DNA of 64,000 nucleotides, taken from the NCBI RefSeq assembly GCF_016918545.1, contig NZ_JAFFQC010000004.1, positions 62,001 through 126,000 on the forward strand. Direction: 5' to 3'. Below the pieces are notes generated by a model. It searched no databases, was not told the DNA's origin, and was given only the letters and a program-made list of their open reading frames with translations. Origin of the DNA: Desulfobulbus alkaliphilus. Its GTDB lineage: Bacteria; Desulfobacterota; Desulfobulbia; Desulfobulbales; Desulfobulbaceae. Below, piece after piece: positions 7,794 through 17,160 of this stretch (the first letter of the stretch is position 1; every line of letters starts with the position of its first letter). The position numbers and the translations under genes were made by a program.

Positions 7794-9029
7794 ATGAATA
7801 TAAGCCGATACATCATTGCAGGAAGCTTTATTGACGGCACTGGCGATGCGATTCGTAAACATGTCGTAATGACGATACAAAACGGCATGATCACCGCCAT
7901 CAGCTCTGAGGCAGATATACCCTGCCATCATGCAACCAGGATTGACGACTTTTCCCACTGCACCATCGTACCGGCCCTGATTGACTGCAGTGTCGCCCTG
8001 TCACGATCCCCCTCCGTGGATCTCAGCAGAGGTCAGACCTCAGATGGAGAGGGCAACCTGGAGACAAGGGCAACCCTCTGCAAACGCCATATCCAGGACT
8101 GCCATGCCCATGGAGTTCTGGGGGTGGCGGACAGCGAGGATGCAACCGGCCCGACGAAACAACATCGACAAGAGCTTCTGAACGAGAGCATCATCTCAAT
8201 TCGCACCTCGGGTCCGCTCTGCCGAGGCCGACATGATACGGATTCCGGCACCTGGTCAGATCATGAGCCAGATCGCGATTTTCTCAAAATCATGTACTCC
8301 GAGACTATCGAAGAGCAGGGCCACCCGTTATCACCCCCCCGCTTGGATGAAAAGGCATTGCGCGACCTTCTACGGCATCGTCGAAACAAACAAAAAGTGG
8401 TGGTCGTGGCCAATGGGCAGCAGGCGGTCGCGGACGCACTTGCCGCCGGCTGTGACGCCATTGAACAGGGATATCTGATGGGCGAGGACAACCTCAGGAC
8501 TATGGCGGAAAAAAAGGTACTGTGGATTCCAAGCCTTGTCCGAGCCAAGAATCTGCTGGACGGTTCGGGCTCAGGGGGAGACGTGTGCTGCCGCTTTTCC
8601 CAGCGCTATGTCGCGCCGGGAAAAGCGGTGCCCGGGGCCGAGGCCTTGTGGAAGAAGATGCTCGCCACCCAACTCGCGCAACTTGAATTCGCTCGCGCTT
8701 TGGGGGTGACAACAGCGGTGGGGACCGGTGCCGGCAGAACCGGCATCCTGCATGGTGAATCCGTGGTCGAGGAGATGAAACTCTTCCTCAAAGCCGGCTA
8801 TTCCCTTGTCGACACCATCCGGTGTGCCACGGAAAATGGAGCTCGTTTTTTTGGTATGGAAGACCTGGGGGCGTTGAAGGTCGGCCGACAGGCGACCTTC
8901 CTGATTACCAGGGGCACACCACAACAGTTACCAAGAAAGCTCGCCTACCTGGAAGGCATTTATGTGCATGGCGCCCCCAGCAGTGCCTATCGCAAAAATC
9001 CGGTCAAAGTTGTCCCCCTCGACCCGTGA
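7794..9029 (+). CDS. Amidohydrolase-fold protein lacking metal ligands (putative pseudoenzyme)
   Basis: 411 aa from ATG 7794 (MNISRYIIAGSFIDGTGDAI); the frame is open further upstream, but similarity to the family starts here. The fold is that of imidazolonepropionase/prolidase-type amidohydrolases: N-terminal small beta domain, barrel, and a C-terminal GARFFGMEDLGALKVGRQA. Each expected metal-binding motif is changed: the PGLIDxHxH position reads PALIDCSVAL, the HAxG position reads VANGQQ, SIEHG reads AIEQGYL, and GTDAG reads GTGAG. The frame is intact over its whole length, so it may have a binding role. No signal peptide. It stands alone between two repeat copies. Confidence 0.7.
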   Translation: MNISRYIIAGSFIDGTGDAIRKHVVMTIQNGMITAISSEADIPCHHATRIDDFSHCTIVPALIDCSVALSRSPSVDLSRGQTSDGEGNLETRATLCKRHIQDCHAHGVLGVADSEDATGPTKQHRQELLNESIISIRTSGPLCRGRHDTDSGTWSDHEPDRDFLKIMYSETIEEQGHPLSPPRLDEKALRDLLRHRRNKQKVVVVANGQQAVADALAAGCDAIEQGYLMGEDNLRTMAEKKVLWIPSLVRAKNLLDGSGSGGDVCCRFSQRYVAPGKAVPGAEALWKKMLATQLAQLEFARALGVTTAVGTGAGRTGILHGESVVEEMKLFLKAGYSLVDTIRCATENGARFFGMEDLGALKVGRQATFLITRGTPQQLPRKLAYLEGIYVHGAPSSAYRKNPVKVVPLDP

Positions 9030-9058
9030 CGACAGGAGCCTGTTTTGATATATTGATC

Positions 9059-9277
9059 CCTGAATCCGTGACGGCTGGGGTCTTGCCTGGAGTGTATTTC
9101 ACTGTAAATAGGTTGTAAATACGGCGATTTTCTTTGCAATATGTCGTCACCAGCCGCCCTTCGGGGTGTTCGTCCGCACGCCATCTTTATTGCCCGTAAC
9201 CGTCCGATAAAGTTTACTTTAATCGAACGGCCACGAACAACAAAGCTGACGCACGGACAAACCCTCACGGATCCAGG
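9059..9277 (+). repeat. MITE-like ~218-bp repeat, copy B, with a 5-bp duplication
   Basis: Full-length 219-bp copy. The pentamer TGATC abuts both ends (9054-9058 and 9278-9282), consistent with a target-site duplication. A further end fragment (ACGCTCACGGATCCAGG) follows at about 9330-9348. Confidence 0.88.
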
Positions 9278-9372
9278 TGATCGGCAAGATTGCCCGGCAT
9301 GCGGATTCGGCATGAATCCAACGCACGACGAACGCTCACGGATCCAGGTACCGGGTATCCAGATCTCCGGAA

Positions 9373-12300
9373 TCAAGGGGGATTGGGGATACGATAAATG
9401 AGGGCGTAATTGAGCGGAATAACGATCATGGTCAGGAGGGTGGCAAAGCTCAAGCCGCACATGATGGTCACCGCCATGGAAACATAAAAAGCGTCAAGCA
9501 CCAGGGGCATCATCCCCAGTACGGTGGTAAGGGCGGCCAGGACCACCGGGCGCAGGCGGGTAACGCCGGCGTTGATCACCGCGTTGAACGGATCCTTGCC
9601 CGCGGCCTGCTGGGCATCGATTTCGTCGATCAACACGATCGCGTTCTTGATCTGCATCCCGACCAGACTCAGAAAACCCAGCAGCGCCATGAAACCGAAG
9701 GGTTGATTGAAGACCAGCAAACCGACGGTCACGCCAATGACCGTGAGCGGCACGGTAAGAAAAATCACCAGCGGCTTGCGAATCGAGTTGAACAAGGCGA
9801 TGACGATCAGCACCATGCTGACCAGAATCGGCGGCATCTTGGCAACCAGCCCGGCCTGGGCGTCGCTGGAGCTTTCATGCTCACCGCCCCATTCCATGTG
9901 GTACCCTTCCGGCAGATCAGCCATGGCTTCCGTGAGCAGCGGACTGATTCGGGTAAAAGCCGATGCCGCGGTTTCCCCGGTGGTGTTGCATTTGACGGTG
10001 ATAGCCAGGGAGCGATTGCGCCGATGCAGCTTGGCCTCTTCCGAGACGTTTTCAAAGCCATCGATGACCTGCGCCAGAGGGATCGGTTGATTCAGCGGTG
10101 CGCTCCAGAACCAGGCGCTGTAGAGACTGTCAGGATCGGTGGTCTCCTCCGGGGGTGCCCGCAGGATCACGGGCAGACTGTCATCGCCTTCCTTGAAGGC
10201 GGCAATCGGCACCCCGATGGTGACCGTTTTGAGCGCGGTGGCGATATCCATGCGGGTGACTCCGATATCCCGAGCGCGTGCTTCGGAAACCACCGGCCGC
10301 AGCACATCCACCCTGTTCCGCCAGTCGGTCTGGATCTCCACCAGGCGGGGATCGGCTCGCAGGATATCCAGGGCACGGTCGGCATACTGCCGCAATACCT
10401 CGGGCTCAGGCCCGAGAATACGCATCTGCAGTTTCTGGGGATCTCCCGGCCCAAGCATAAAACGCTGTGCATAGACCAACGCATCGGGTATCTCGTTCAG
10501 GGCAAAGTCGGTGATCCGTGCCGCCAGGGTATCGATGCGGTGATGGTTTTCAACATCTACCAGCAGTAGTCCATAGGCTGCATCAGGATTTTCCAGGGAA
10601 TAGGTCAGCAGAAAGCGAAGGCCACCCGTGCCCACCATCTCCGTGACGGCCTGCACATCGGGCAGTCCCCGTGCGTATTCAGCAAGCTGCTTCACTCGGG
10701 CATCCGTGGCATGAATCGAGGAGCCTGCTGGCATCCACACATGGACCATGAACTGCGGACGCGTTGAGTCAGGGAAAAAACTCTGTTTGACGAACCCAAA
10801 TCCATGGATGGAGGCCGCCAGCATCGTCACCAGAACAGCCACCGAGATCCAGCGATAACGAATACAGCCAATCAAAAAAGAGCGATACAGGCGATAGAAG
10901 CGCCCACTGTACGGATCCTGCCCCGTCTGTCCCTGGTCGTCTTTTTTCCGCAAAAATTGCGACGCGAGCAGGGGTGTCAGGGTGATGGCCAGTATCCAGC
11001 TTAACAGCAGCGAAATCAGGAGGACAAGAAAGAGCGAGCGACAATATTCACCCGTCGAATCCTGTGAGGCGCCGATGGGGGCAAAGGAAAGAATCGCCAC
11101 CACCGTGGCGCCGAGAAGCGGCCACTGGGTCTGCTTCACCGTCGCCAGGGCAGCCTTGACCTTGTCCTGGCCCCTCTGGGCAGCGATCAGAACCCCGTCG
11201 GTGATGACAATGGCATTATCCACCAGCATCCCCAGGGCGATGATGAACGCACCCAGACTGATGCGCTCAAACAACAGCCCCAGACTCTGCATGATGAGGA
11301 CGGTTCCCATGACCGTGACCACCAGCACGCCGCCGATCAACAACCCGCTTTGCATGCCCATCGCCACCAGCAGCACGGCAATGACGATCACCACCGCCTG
11401 GACCAGATTGACCACAAAGCCGCGGACGGCCAGGTTGACGTTCTCGGCTTGATGAGAAATAATCCCGAATTCGATACCAATCGGTGTTTCCACTTTCAAC
11501 GCATCAAGGCGACTGTCGATGGCGGCGCCCATAGTGATCACGTTGCCGCCTTTGGTGGTGGAAATACCCAGGCCAATGCACGGATGGCCGTTGTAGCGCA
11601 TCAGCGCGCGGGGCGGCTCCAGGTAGTCACGCCGGATGTTGGCGATATCACGCAAACGCACCGAGGCCTGCTCACCGGGACCTGATTTGACAAGCAACAG
11701 GTCGCCGAGTTCTTCCACCGAGGCGAGTTTTCCCGTCGGGAAGATGCGGATCATCTTGTCGCCGATCTCGAGATATCCCGCATCGGCGGCAACGTTCTGC
11801 CCTGAGACCACCTGTTGCAGCTGATTGATGGAGATACCGGTGTTGGCCAACTGTGTCCGGGTAATTTCGAGATAGATCACCTCGGGTTGTTCGCCGATCA
11901 GGGCGATCTTGGCCACATCCTCGCAAAGCAACAGTTCGCGCCGCAACATCTTGGCATACTGGCGCAGGTCGGCATGGGAATAACCGTCGCCGTAGATGGC
12001 ATAGAACACCCCGTACACATCGCCGTAATCATCGACAATGACCGGTTCCTCCGTGCCTGGCGGCAACTGCCCCTGCATATCCCGCACCTTGCGGCGCAAC
12101 TCGTCCCAGATCTGCGGCAAGTCCCTGGCCCCGTAGTGATCCTCCATCTCGACCATCACCACCGAACGTCCCGGATAAGAGACGCTGCTCACTTTCTTGA
12201 GCTGGCCCAACTGCTGCACAGCCACTTCAATGGGGTCGGTGACCTCGTTCATCACCTCCAGTGCGGAAGCGCCCGGATAGGCGGTAATAATCTGCGCGGA

Positions 12301-12429
12301 TTTAATAGTGAATTCAGGGTCTTCGAGACGACTGATATGTGTGTAGGCGTACATCCCACCCAACAGAAGCGCCAGCGTCAAGGCGTAGGTCAGGACCTTG
12401 CGCTCGATGCAGAACGCAGCCAGGCTCAT
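9373..12429 (-). CDS. RND efflux transporter, AcrB/MexB-type inner-membrane pump
   Basis: 1018-aa hydrophobic/amphiphilic efflux (HAE) RND pump. It has an N-terminal membrane segment (KVLTYALTLALLLGGMYAY), a large periplasmic loop, GMLVDNAIVITDGVLIA in the TM4 region with the proton-relay type acidic residue, a second periplasmic loop, and IKNAIVLIDEIDAQ near the end. It opens with MSLAAFCIERKV, a start common in HAE pumps of metabolically versatile proteobacteria. The ATG overlaps the adaptor's stop codon (ATGA). With the adaptor and outer-membrane factor it should expel drugs, solvents or similar compounds; the substrate is unknown. Confidence 0.93.
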   Translation of the reverse strand: MSLAAFCIERKVLTYALTLALLLGGMYAYTHISRLEDPEFTIKSAQIITAYPGASALEVMNEVTDPIEVAVQQLGQLKKVSSVSYPGRSVVMVEMEDHYGARDLPQIWDELRRKVRDMQGQLPPGTEEPVIVDDYGDVYGVFYAIYGDGYSHADLRQYAKMLRRELLLCEDVAKIALIGEQPEVIYLEITRTQLANTGISINQLQQVVSGQNVAADAGYLEIGDKMIRIFPTGKLASVEELGDLLLVKSGPGEQASVRLRDIANIRRDYLEPPRALMRYNGHPCIGLGISTTKGGNVITMGAAIDSRLDALKVETPIGIEFGIISHQAENVNLAVRGFVVNLVQAVVIVIAVLLVAMGMQSGLLIGGVLVVTVMGTVLIMQSLGLLFERISLGAFIIALGMLVDNAIVITDGVLIAAQRGQDKVKAALATVKQTQWPLLGATVVAILSFAPIGASQDSTGEYCRSLFLVLLISLLLSWILAITLTPLLASQFLRKKDDQGQTGQDPYSGRFYRLYRSFLIGCIRYRWISVAVLVTMLAASIHGFGFVKQSFFPDSTRPQFMVHVWMPAGSSIHATDARVKQLAEYARGLPDVQAVTEMVGTGGLRFLLTYSLENPDAAYGLLLVDVENHHRIDTLAARITDFALNEIPDALVYAQRFMLGPGDPQKLQMRILGPEPEVLRQYADRALDILRADPRLVEIQTDWRNRVDVLRPVVSEARARDIGVTRMDIATALKTVTIGVPIAAFKEGDDSLPVILRAPPEETTDPDSLYSAWFWSAPLNQPIPLAQVIDGFENVSEEAKLHRRNRSLAITVKCNTTGETAASAFTRISPLLTEAMADLPEGYHMEWGGEHESSSDAQAGLVAKMPPILVSMVLIVIALFNSIRKPLVIFLTVPLTVIGVTVGLLVFNQPFGFMALLGFLSLVGMQIKNAIVLIDEIDAQQAAGKDPFNAVINAGVTRLRPVVLAALTTVLGMMPLVLDAFYVSMAVTIMCGLSFATLLTMIVIPLNYALIYRIPNPP

Positions 12430-13544
12430 GGAGTAGTCTCTCCGGCCGAGGAAAGCAGACGAACCTGGTGTCCTTCAGTCAGCATCGTCAGGCCGGCAAC
12501 GGCAATCAGCGTTCCAGGTTCCACGCCAAGCGCCTCGATCATGGTGCCACTGCGTCCTCCCGGCTCAATAAACTGACGCCGGACCGCGTAGACCCCTTCG
12601 ATCTCCGTAGGGTCCAAAGCCCAGACAAAGGCTCGCCCATCGCTGACAAAACCCACGGCATCCGAGGGAACCAGAGGCTGAGAAGCCAAGGGAGCACTGT
12701 CCGGCGCTTCGACTTCCAGGGCGCCGGTCATCCCGGGAAGAAGGAGCATGTTGTCATCCGGCTCGAACAGGAAGCGCACCCGAAAAGTCCGGGTCGTGGC
12801 ATCGGCCACGGTGGCATACTCCTTCAAGGTCGCCGGATACCGCACCTCGGGCAGGGCGTCGAAGGTTATCACGAACGGGGTTTGTTCCAGGGTGGCGGAT
12901 CGTGCCCACCGTATATAGGTTTCCGGTACGGACACGGCCAGGGTCAGCTGTTTGGTGTCCTGCAGCTTCAACACGGCGCGACCGGGGTCAACGGTGTCGA
13001 ACTGATTGACATAGGTCTCGGAAACGCGTCCATCAAAGCGTGCGGTCAGCACCGTGTCGGCGAGGGCCTTTTGGTGAATTGCCAGTTGCGCTTCGGCCTT
13101 CTGCACTGCCGCCGCGGCCCGGGCATATTCCTCCTGGGACACTGCATTGACGGTCAGGGCACGTTCAATGCGCGCCAGTGAACTGCGCGCCAGTTCCAGC
13201 TCCGCCTCAACGTTACGGACCTGATTGACAAAGGTGGTGGGATCAAGACGCCCCAGAACTGCTCCTTCCTCCACCACCATGCCTCGACGCACGGGAAACT
13301 CGAGCAGGCGTCCTCCCACTTCAAAGGAAAGATCGACCTCGCGGTCCGCTTCCACGGTGCCGGGAAAAAACAGCATCGGCCGGTCCGTATCCTGACCGAC
13401 CACCATGTATTTAAGCGGACGAATGACCGTATCATCGGCTGGTTGCTCGGGCTCGACGCGATACAGAAACACCGCGGCAATGCCGGCGATCAACAGGATG
13501 CCGCCGATGATCCTGCCCAGCAGATTTCTCTGTTTCGATTTCAT
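12426..13544 (-). CDS. RND efflux periplasmic adaptor (membrane-fusion protein)
   Basis: 372-aa adaptor. A single N-terminal anchor (GRIIGGILLIAGIAAVFLY) is followed by a lipoyl half-motif (VDLSFEVGGRLLEFPVRRG), an alpha-hairpin rich in Glu/Ala/Arg, a beta-barrel and the membrane-proximal domain. I chose MKSKQRNLLG because its ATG overlaps the stop of the outer-membrane factor gene by 4 nt. The adaptor bridges the RND pump and the outer-membrane channel. Confidence 0.92.
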   Translation of the reverse strand: MKSKQRNLLGRIIGGILLIAGIAAVFLYRVEPEQPADDTVIRPLKYMVVGQDTDRPMLFFPGTVEADREVDLSFEVGGRLLEFPVRRGMVVEEGAVLGRLDPTTFVNQVRNVEAELELARSSLARIERALTVNAVSQEEYARAAAAVQKAEAQLAIHQKALADTVLTARFDGRVSETYVNQFDTVDPGRAVLKLQDTKQLTLAVSVPETYIRWARSATLEQTPFVITFDALPEVRYPATLKEYATVADATTRTFRVRFLFEPDDNMLLLPGMTGALEVEAPDSAPLASQPLVPSDAVGFVSDGRAFVWALDPTEIEGVYAVRRQFIEPGGRSGTMIEALGVEPGTLIAVAGLTMLTEGHQVRLLSSAGETTP

Positions 13545-14950
13545 TGCATCTCCGCTTCCCATCCACCGCCGAAGGCTTTGTACACCGCCACCAAACTCGC
13601 AGCGCGCGCCCCTTGCGCCTGCGCCAGGGCATCCTGATACTGGGTCAGTTGTCGCTGCGCATCCAGCACCCGTTGAAAATCGGTCAATCCGCTGCGATAC
13701 AACTCATTCACAACCACCACCGTTCGTTCCGCCGCCGTTGCCGCCTCCTGCAGGGCGTTCAATTGTGCGCCCGACTCCTTGAAACGGGACAACGCATCCT
13801 CGCATTCACCAAAAGCGGTCAAAACGCTTTGTTCATACCGGGCCAGCGCCGCTCGTGTCGCTGCCTCCTCGGCACGGATAGATTGCCGCACCTTGCCGCC
13901 GGTAAAAATGGGCAGAGAAAGGACCGGTCCGATATCAAAGGCCTGAGCCGCTGTCGAGATCAACACATCAGTATCGGTTGCAACAAAAGCAAAGCTGCCG
14001 TTGAGTGCCAGTTTCGGATACAGTTCCGCCTGAGCCACACCGATACGAGCCGTCTGCGCGGCGAGCTGCCGCTCGGCGGAACGAATGTCGGGCCGCTGTC
14101 GAATCAATTCAGCGGGCAGTACTCCCGGCAGCGTCCGGGCCGAGGGAACCGCCTGCGGCTCCCGAAGCACGTCCAAGGCGCCAGGCCAGGTCCCTGCCAG
14201 CACGCATAAGGCGTTCAAGGTCTCCTCTACCTGGGCACGCAAGGCCGGCACCTGTGCCTCTGTGGCAGCCAGGTTCATTTCTGCCTGGAACACATCGGCC
14301 TCGCCGGTCAAACCGGCGGCAAAGCGACCGCGAACCACCACCAGGGTCTCGCGCTGCAACTCGATGTTGTTGAACGCGGTGGCGAGCCGTGCCTGCAGGG
14401 TACGTAACTGGATGTACTCCGCCGCCGCCTGTGCCTGCAGCAGCACGAGCGTATGACGGACATCCTCCGCGGCTGCGTCCAGGCGGCCAAGCGCCGCTTC
14501 CTTGCTGCGCGAAACCCGGCCCCACAGATCGATCTCCCAGGTCATGGAGAAGCCGGCCTGGTAGATCCAGGTCGGATTATCAGGGATCGGTACCCCCTCC
14601 GGACGGCGGACTCGTTCGGTTTGTCGATCATAGGATACCGTGCCTTGCGCCGCGACGAACGGGAAGGCTTCCGCCCGCACCATGCCGTACTGGGCGGCGT
14701 ACCGCTCCATGTTGGCGACGGCCGCGGCCAGATCGCGGTTGTTTGCCCGCAGATCAAAGAGCAGCTGATTGAGCCCGGCATCATCAAACACCAGCCACCA
14801 TGCCGCCAACGACATATCGGACGTACCTGTCTCGTTCACCCAGACAGCGGGAATATCCATGTCAGGGGGATGATAGTCAGGCCCGACGGCGATGCATCCG
14901 GAGAGGAGGACTGCTAGGCCGGTGATGAAAAAATTCTGCGATTGACTCAT
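13541..14950 (-). CDS. Outer-membrane efflux lipoprotein (OprM/NodT type)
   Basis: 469 aa. A lipoprotein signal, LAVLLSGCIAVGPDYHPP, has its lipobox cysteine at about residue 19. Two outer-membrane efflux repeats follow, each with long helices, e.g. FDLRANNRDLAAAVANMERY and the second-half PDIRSAERQLAAQTARIGVAQAELYPKLALNG. It is the first gene of the three-gene pump operon. Two successive ATGA overlaps make the three genes one translationally coupled unit. Confidence 0.93.
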   Translation of the reverse strand: MSQSQNFFITGLAVLLSGCIAVGPDYHPPDMDIPAVWVNETGTSDMSLAAWWLVFDDAGLNQLLFDLRANNRDLAAAVANMERYAAQYGMVRAEAFPFVAAQGTVSYDRQTERVRRPEGVPIPDNPTWIYQAGFSMTWEIDLWGRVSRSKEAALGRLDAAAEDVRHTLVLLQAQAAAEYIQLRTLQARLATAFNNIELQRETLVVVRGRFAAGLTGEADVFQAEMNLAATEAQVPALRAQVEETLNALCVLAGTWPGALDVLREPQAVPSARTLPGVLPAELIRQRPDIRSAERQLAAQTARIGVAQAELYPKLALNGSFAFVATDTDVLISTAAQAFDIGPVLSLPIFTGGKVRQSIRAEEAATRAALARYEQSVLTAFGECEDALSRFKESGAQLNALQEAATAAERTVVVVNELYRSGLTDFQRVLDAQRQLTQYQDALAQAQGARAASLVAVYKAFGGGWEAEMQ

Positions 14951-14986
14951 GGAAACCGATCAATAGATATGTTCGATTCAAGGTAT

Positions 14987-15121
14987 CCTGAATCCGTGAT
15001 GGCTGGACTCTTGTTTGAATTTTATTGTATTGCAATCAAGTTATAATTGCAGCAAAATCCTTGCTGATACCCTTCACCCGCCGCCCTTTGGGGCGTGCGG
15101 ACGAACGCTCACCGATCCAGG
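14987..15121 (+). repeat. MITE-like repeat, copy C, internally deleted
   Basis: 135-bp copy. It keeps both ends (CCTGAATCCGTGATGGCTGG and ACGCTCACCGATCCAGG) and the GCCCTTTGGGGC hairpin but lacks the central palindrome half. It lies upstream of the efflux operon and downstream of the outer-membrane protein gene. Confidence 0.8.
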
Positions 15122-15129
15122 GGTACAGG

Positions 15130-16038
15130 TTAAAAGCGTCCGGACAGGTTGACGCCAACAATCGGTTGCGGGTCGTACTTCTCTTTCCTCAATTCATTCC
15201 CCTCGCTGTCATCGATGGTCAGTCGCCCATCCAGGGTCAAGCCGAAGTAGCCGTCAACAGCAATGGATCTGGTCGCCGCCCAACCCAGCCGCAGGAAGAC
15301 AGGAACCCCTTTGAACTCGGCAAAACCTGAAGGGGCAACAGGGGCCTGGTCATCGAGTGCAAAACGTATGCTTCGATAGACGCCGCCCAGTCCGAAATCG
15401 AGGCGATCATTGTGTCGATAACTCAATTCCAGTCCTGCCGGTCCGAAGGGCCCCGGACGAAAGGGATTGCTCAGGAGCCATTGATCAGTTATCTGCCAGC
15501 GGACGAGAATCAAGGGAAAGAAGCTCGAATCTTCCAGACCGTGGACAAAACCCGCCCCAGTGCCAATGCTCAAAGCGGGGGAAAAGAAGTACATGTAGGA
15601 AAGGACCAGACTGCTGGTCCACCCTTCATCCCAGCTCGCATTCTTCTCAGTCGCACTGCCAAAACTTCCAGCCACGCTCAAGCGTCCGCTCTCACCGGCT
15701 TTCATGGTGACGGGCACGCTGATGGTGAGGAAATCAGCTCGATCCCAGGGATTCACCCCAAAATCTTTGAAATCATAGTCCAAAGTCGTATAGTTGAGTC
15801 CCAGCCCGATGGAAAAATGATTGGCAAAGGATTTGCGCGTGCTGCCATCGATGAAAAAAAGCCGGCTTGAATAGGTCCCACCACTGTCAAAATCTGCATC
15901 CGTTGACACGAGGTACCCGGTGGTGAGCCGGCTTGACCATCCAGAGTCCGCCTGGGCCGGAGAGGCAAAAGCGATAGATGTACTCAGAAAAATGAAAGCA
16001 CCCAGAGCCGACAAGAGACCACGCCTGATTGTTTGCAT
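15130..16038 (-). CDS. Outer-membrane beta-barrel protein of unknown function
   Basis: 302 aa. A Sec signal peptide (residues 1-31, ending SPAQA) precedes alternating amphipathic strands rich in Gly, Ser, Tyr and Phe, such as HFSIGLGLNYTTLDYDF and RLDFGLGGVYRSIRFAL. The last residues, VGVNLSGRF, end in Phe, as expected for a barrel inserted by the BAM machinery. It resembles the uncharacterised DUF6268-like barrels. It stands between two shortened repeat copies with no obvious operon partner. Confidence 0.75.
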   Translation of the reverse strand: MQTIRRGLLSALGAFIFLSTSIAFASPAQADSGWSSRLTTGYLVSTDADFDSGGTYSSRLFFIDGSTRKSFANHFSIGLGLNYTTLDYDFKDFGVNPWDRADFLTISVPVTMKAGESGRLSVAGSFGSATEKNASWDEGWTSSLVLSYMYFFSPALSIGTGAGFVHGLEDSSFFPLILVRWQITDQWLLSNPFRPGPFGPAGLELSYRHNDRLDFGLGGVYRSIRFALDDQAPVAPSGFAEFKGVPVFLRLGWAATRSIAVDGYFGLTLDGRLTIDDSEGNELRKEKYDPQPIVGVNLSGRF

Positions 16039-16124
16039 ATTGCCTCGATATAATGTTGCCTGCCGTCAACACGGCAAGGATTTGTACGACTTGTTTGCTG
16101 CTGTGCCCTCTTCCTGGATCCAGA

Positions 16125-16252
16125 CCTGAATCCGTGACGGCTGGAGTCTTGTTTGGAGTATATTTCACTGTAAACAGATTATAAATGCGGCGATTTTCTT
16201 TGCAATATGTCATCACCAGCCGCCCTTCGGGGCGTTCGCTCACGGATCCAGG
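16125..16252 (+). repeat. MITE-like repeat, copy D, internally deleted
   Basis: 128-bp copy, from CCTGAATCCGTGACGGCTGG to TTCGCTCACGGATCCAGG, missing the central palindrome. A separate end fragment, CCTGGATCCAG, lies just before it at 16113-16123. Confidence 0.85.
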
Positions 16253-16260
16253 TCCAGAGG

Positions 16261-17136
16261 CTACTCTCTGCCAATGAAAAAAGGACGGAACGTACTCTCC
16301 GGACGCTTCAAAGCATCGTCAATGCAGGCAAGCATCCGGTCTTTATCGTGAGGCAGTTCACCAGAAAGATTGATATAATTGGTATAATGGTCGCTTCTCA
16401 GGCGGACCGCTGCCCGCATGTTTTCAACAAGGATTCTGGTCTCCCCGAGGATGGTGTGCGGACCGGCCATGATGAATTCACCGGTCTGGACCTTGCGGAG
16501 CAGAGGCGTGCCTTCCTTGGGCACAAAGGTCCGCAGCCGCACATAATCCGGCTCGATATCGTTCAATGCCGCGGCCGTCTCCAAAGCATGGGAACTCGAT
16601 AGACCCTGCCCGCCGATCCCCAGCATGACATAGGTACTGTTTTCAACGCCGGCTTCTTTCAGCATCCGGCCGGCTCTGATCTGCTCGCTGCGGTCGGCCC
16701 CTTTGCGGATAGCAGCCAGAATCCCGTCATGGCCGCTTTCAAGACCCACATGCACCCTGTTCAGGCCGGCCTGGGCAAGCCGGCGCAGATCCACCTCGCC
16801 CTTGTCCAGGATGTATCTGGCCGATCCATAGACGGTCAGGCGATATGCTTCCGGAAAAAGGCGCCGTGCGGCCACCAGGATGGCTTCAAGGGTCTTGGTG
16901 GGTGCGGCAAGAGTGTTTCCCGCCGGAAAAAAAATCGTGCGCACCTGGCTGCCGAATTGCGCCCTTGCTGTTTCCAGGTCTTCAATAACTTCAGTGGCCG
17001 GCCGTACCCGATAGTACGGGCCTTTCTTATAGACCATGCAGAAACTGCACCTATTGTGGGGGCATCCGGTTGTGACCTGGACCAGCAGACTGTCAGCCTC
17101 GGAAGGCGGTCGGTATATGGGTCCTTCGTACCGCAT
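16261..17136 (-). CDS. Radical SAM protein
   Basis: 291 aa. The N-terminal TTGCPHNRCSFCMVYKK holds a CX4CX2C cluster motif, one residue longer between the first two cysteines than the classic CX3CX2C. Later segments (YGSARYILDKGEVDLRRLAQAGLNRVHVGLESGHDGIL) match Elp3/HemN-like radical SAM barrels. The reaction cannot be named. It starts 24 bp after treY ends, so it may share the treY transcript, though its function looks unrelated. Confidence 0.85.
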   Translation of the reverse strand: MRYEGPIYRPPSEADSLLVQVTTGCPHNRCSFCMVYKKGPYYRVRPATEVIEDLETARAQFGSQVRTIFFPAGNTLAAPTKTLEAILVAARRLFPEAYRLTVYGSARYILDKGEVDLRRLAQAGLNRVHVGLESGHDGILAAIRKGADRSEQIRAGRMLKEAGVENSTYVMLGIGGQGLSSSHALETAAALNDIEPDYVRLRTFVPKEGTPLLRKVQTGEFIMAGPHTILGETRILVENMRAAVRLRSDHYTNYINLSGELPHDKDRMLACIDDALKRPESTFRPFFIGRE

Positions 17137-17160
17137 GATGTTCTTTTTTTATCCTGAATC

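Noticed and set aside
9141-9401. Small open frames inside the MITE copies (e.g. 86 codons here)
   Set aside because: Their translation changes from copy to copy with indels, and no ribosome site is shared; they follow from the repeat sequence. The element is treated as non-coding.
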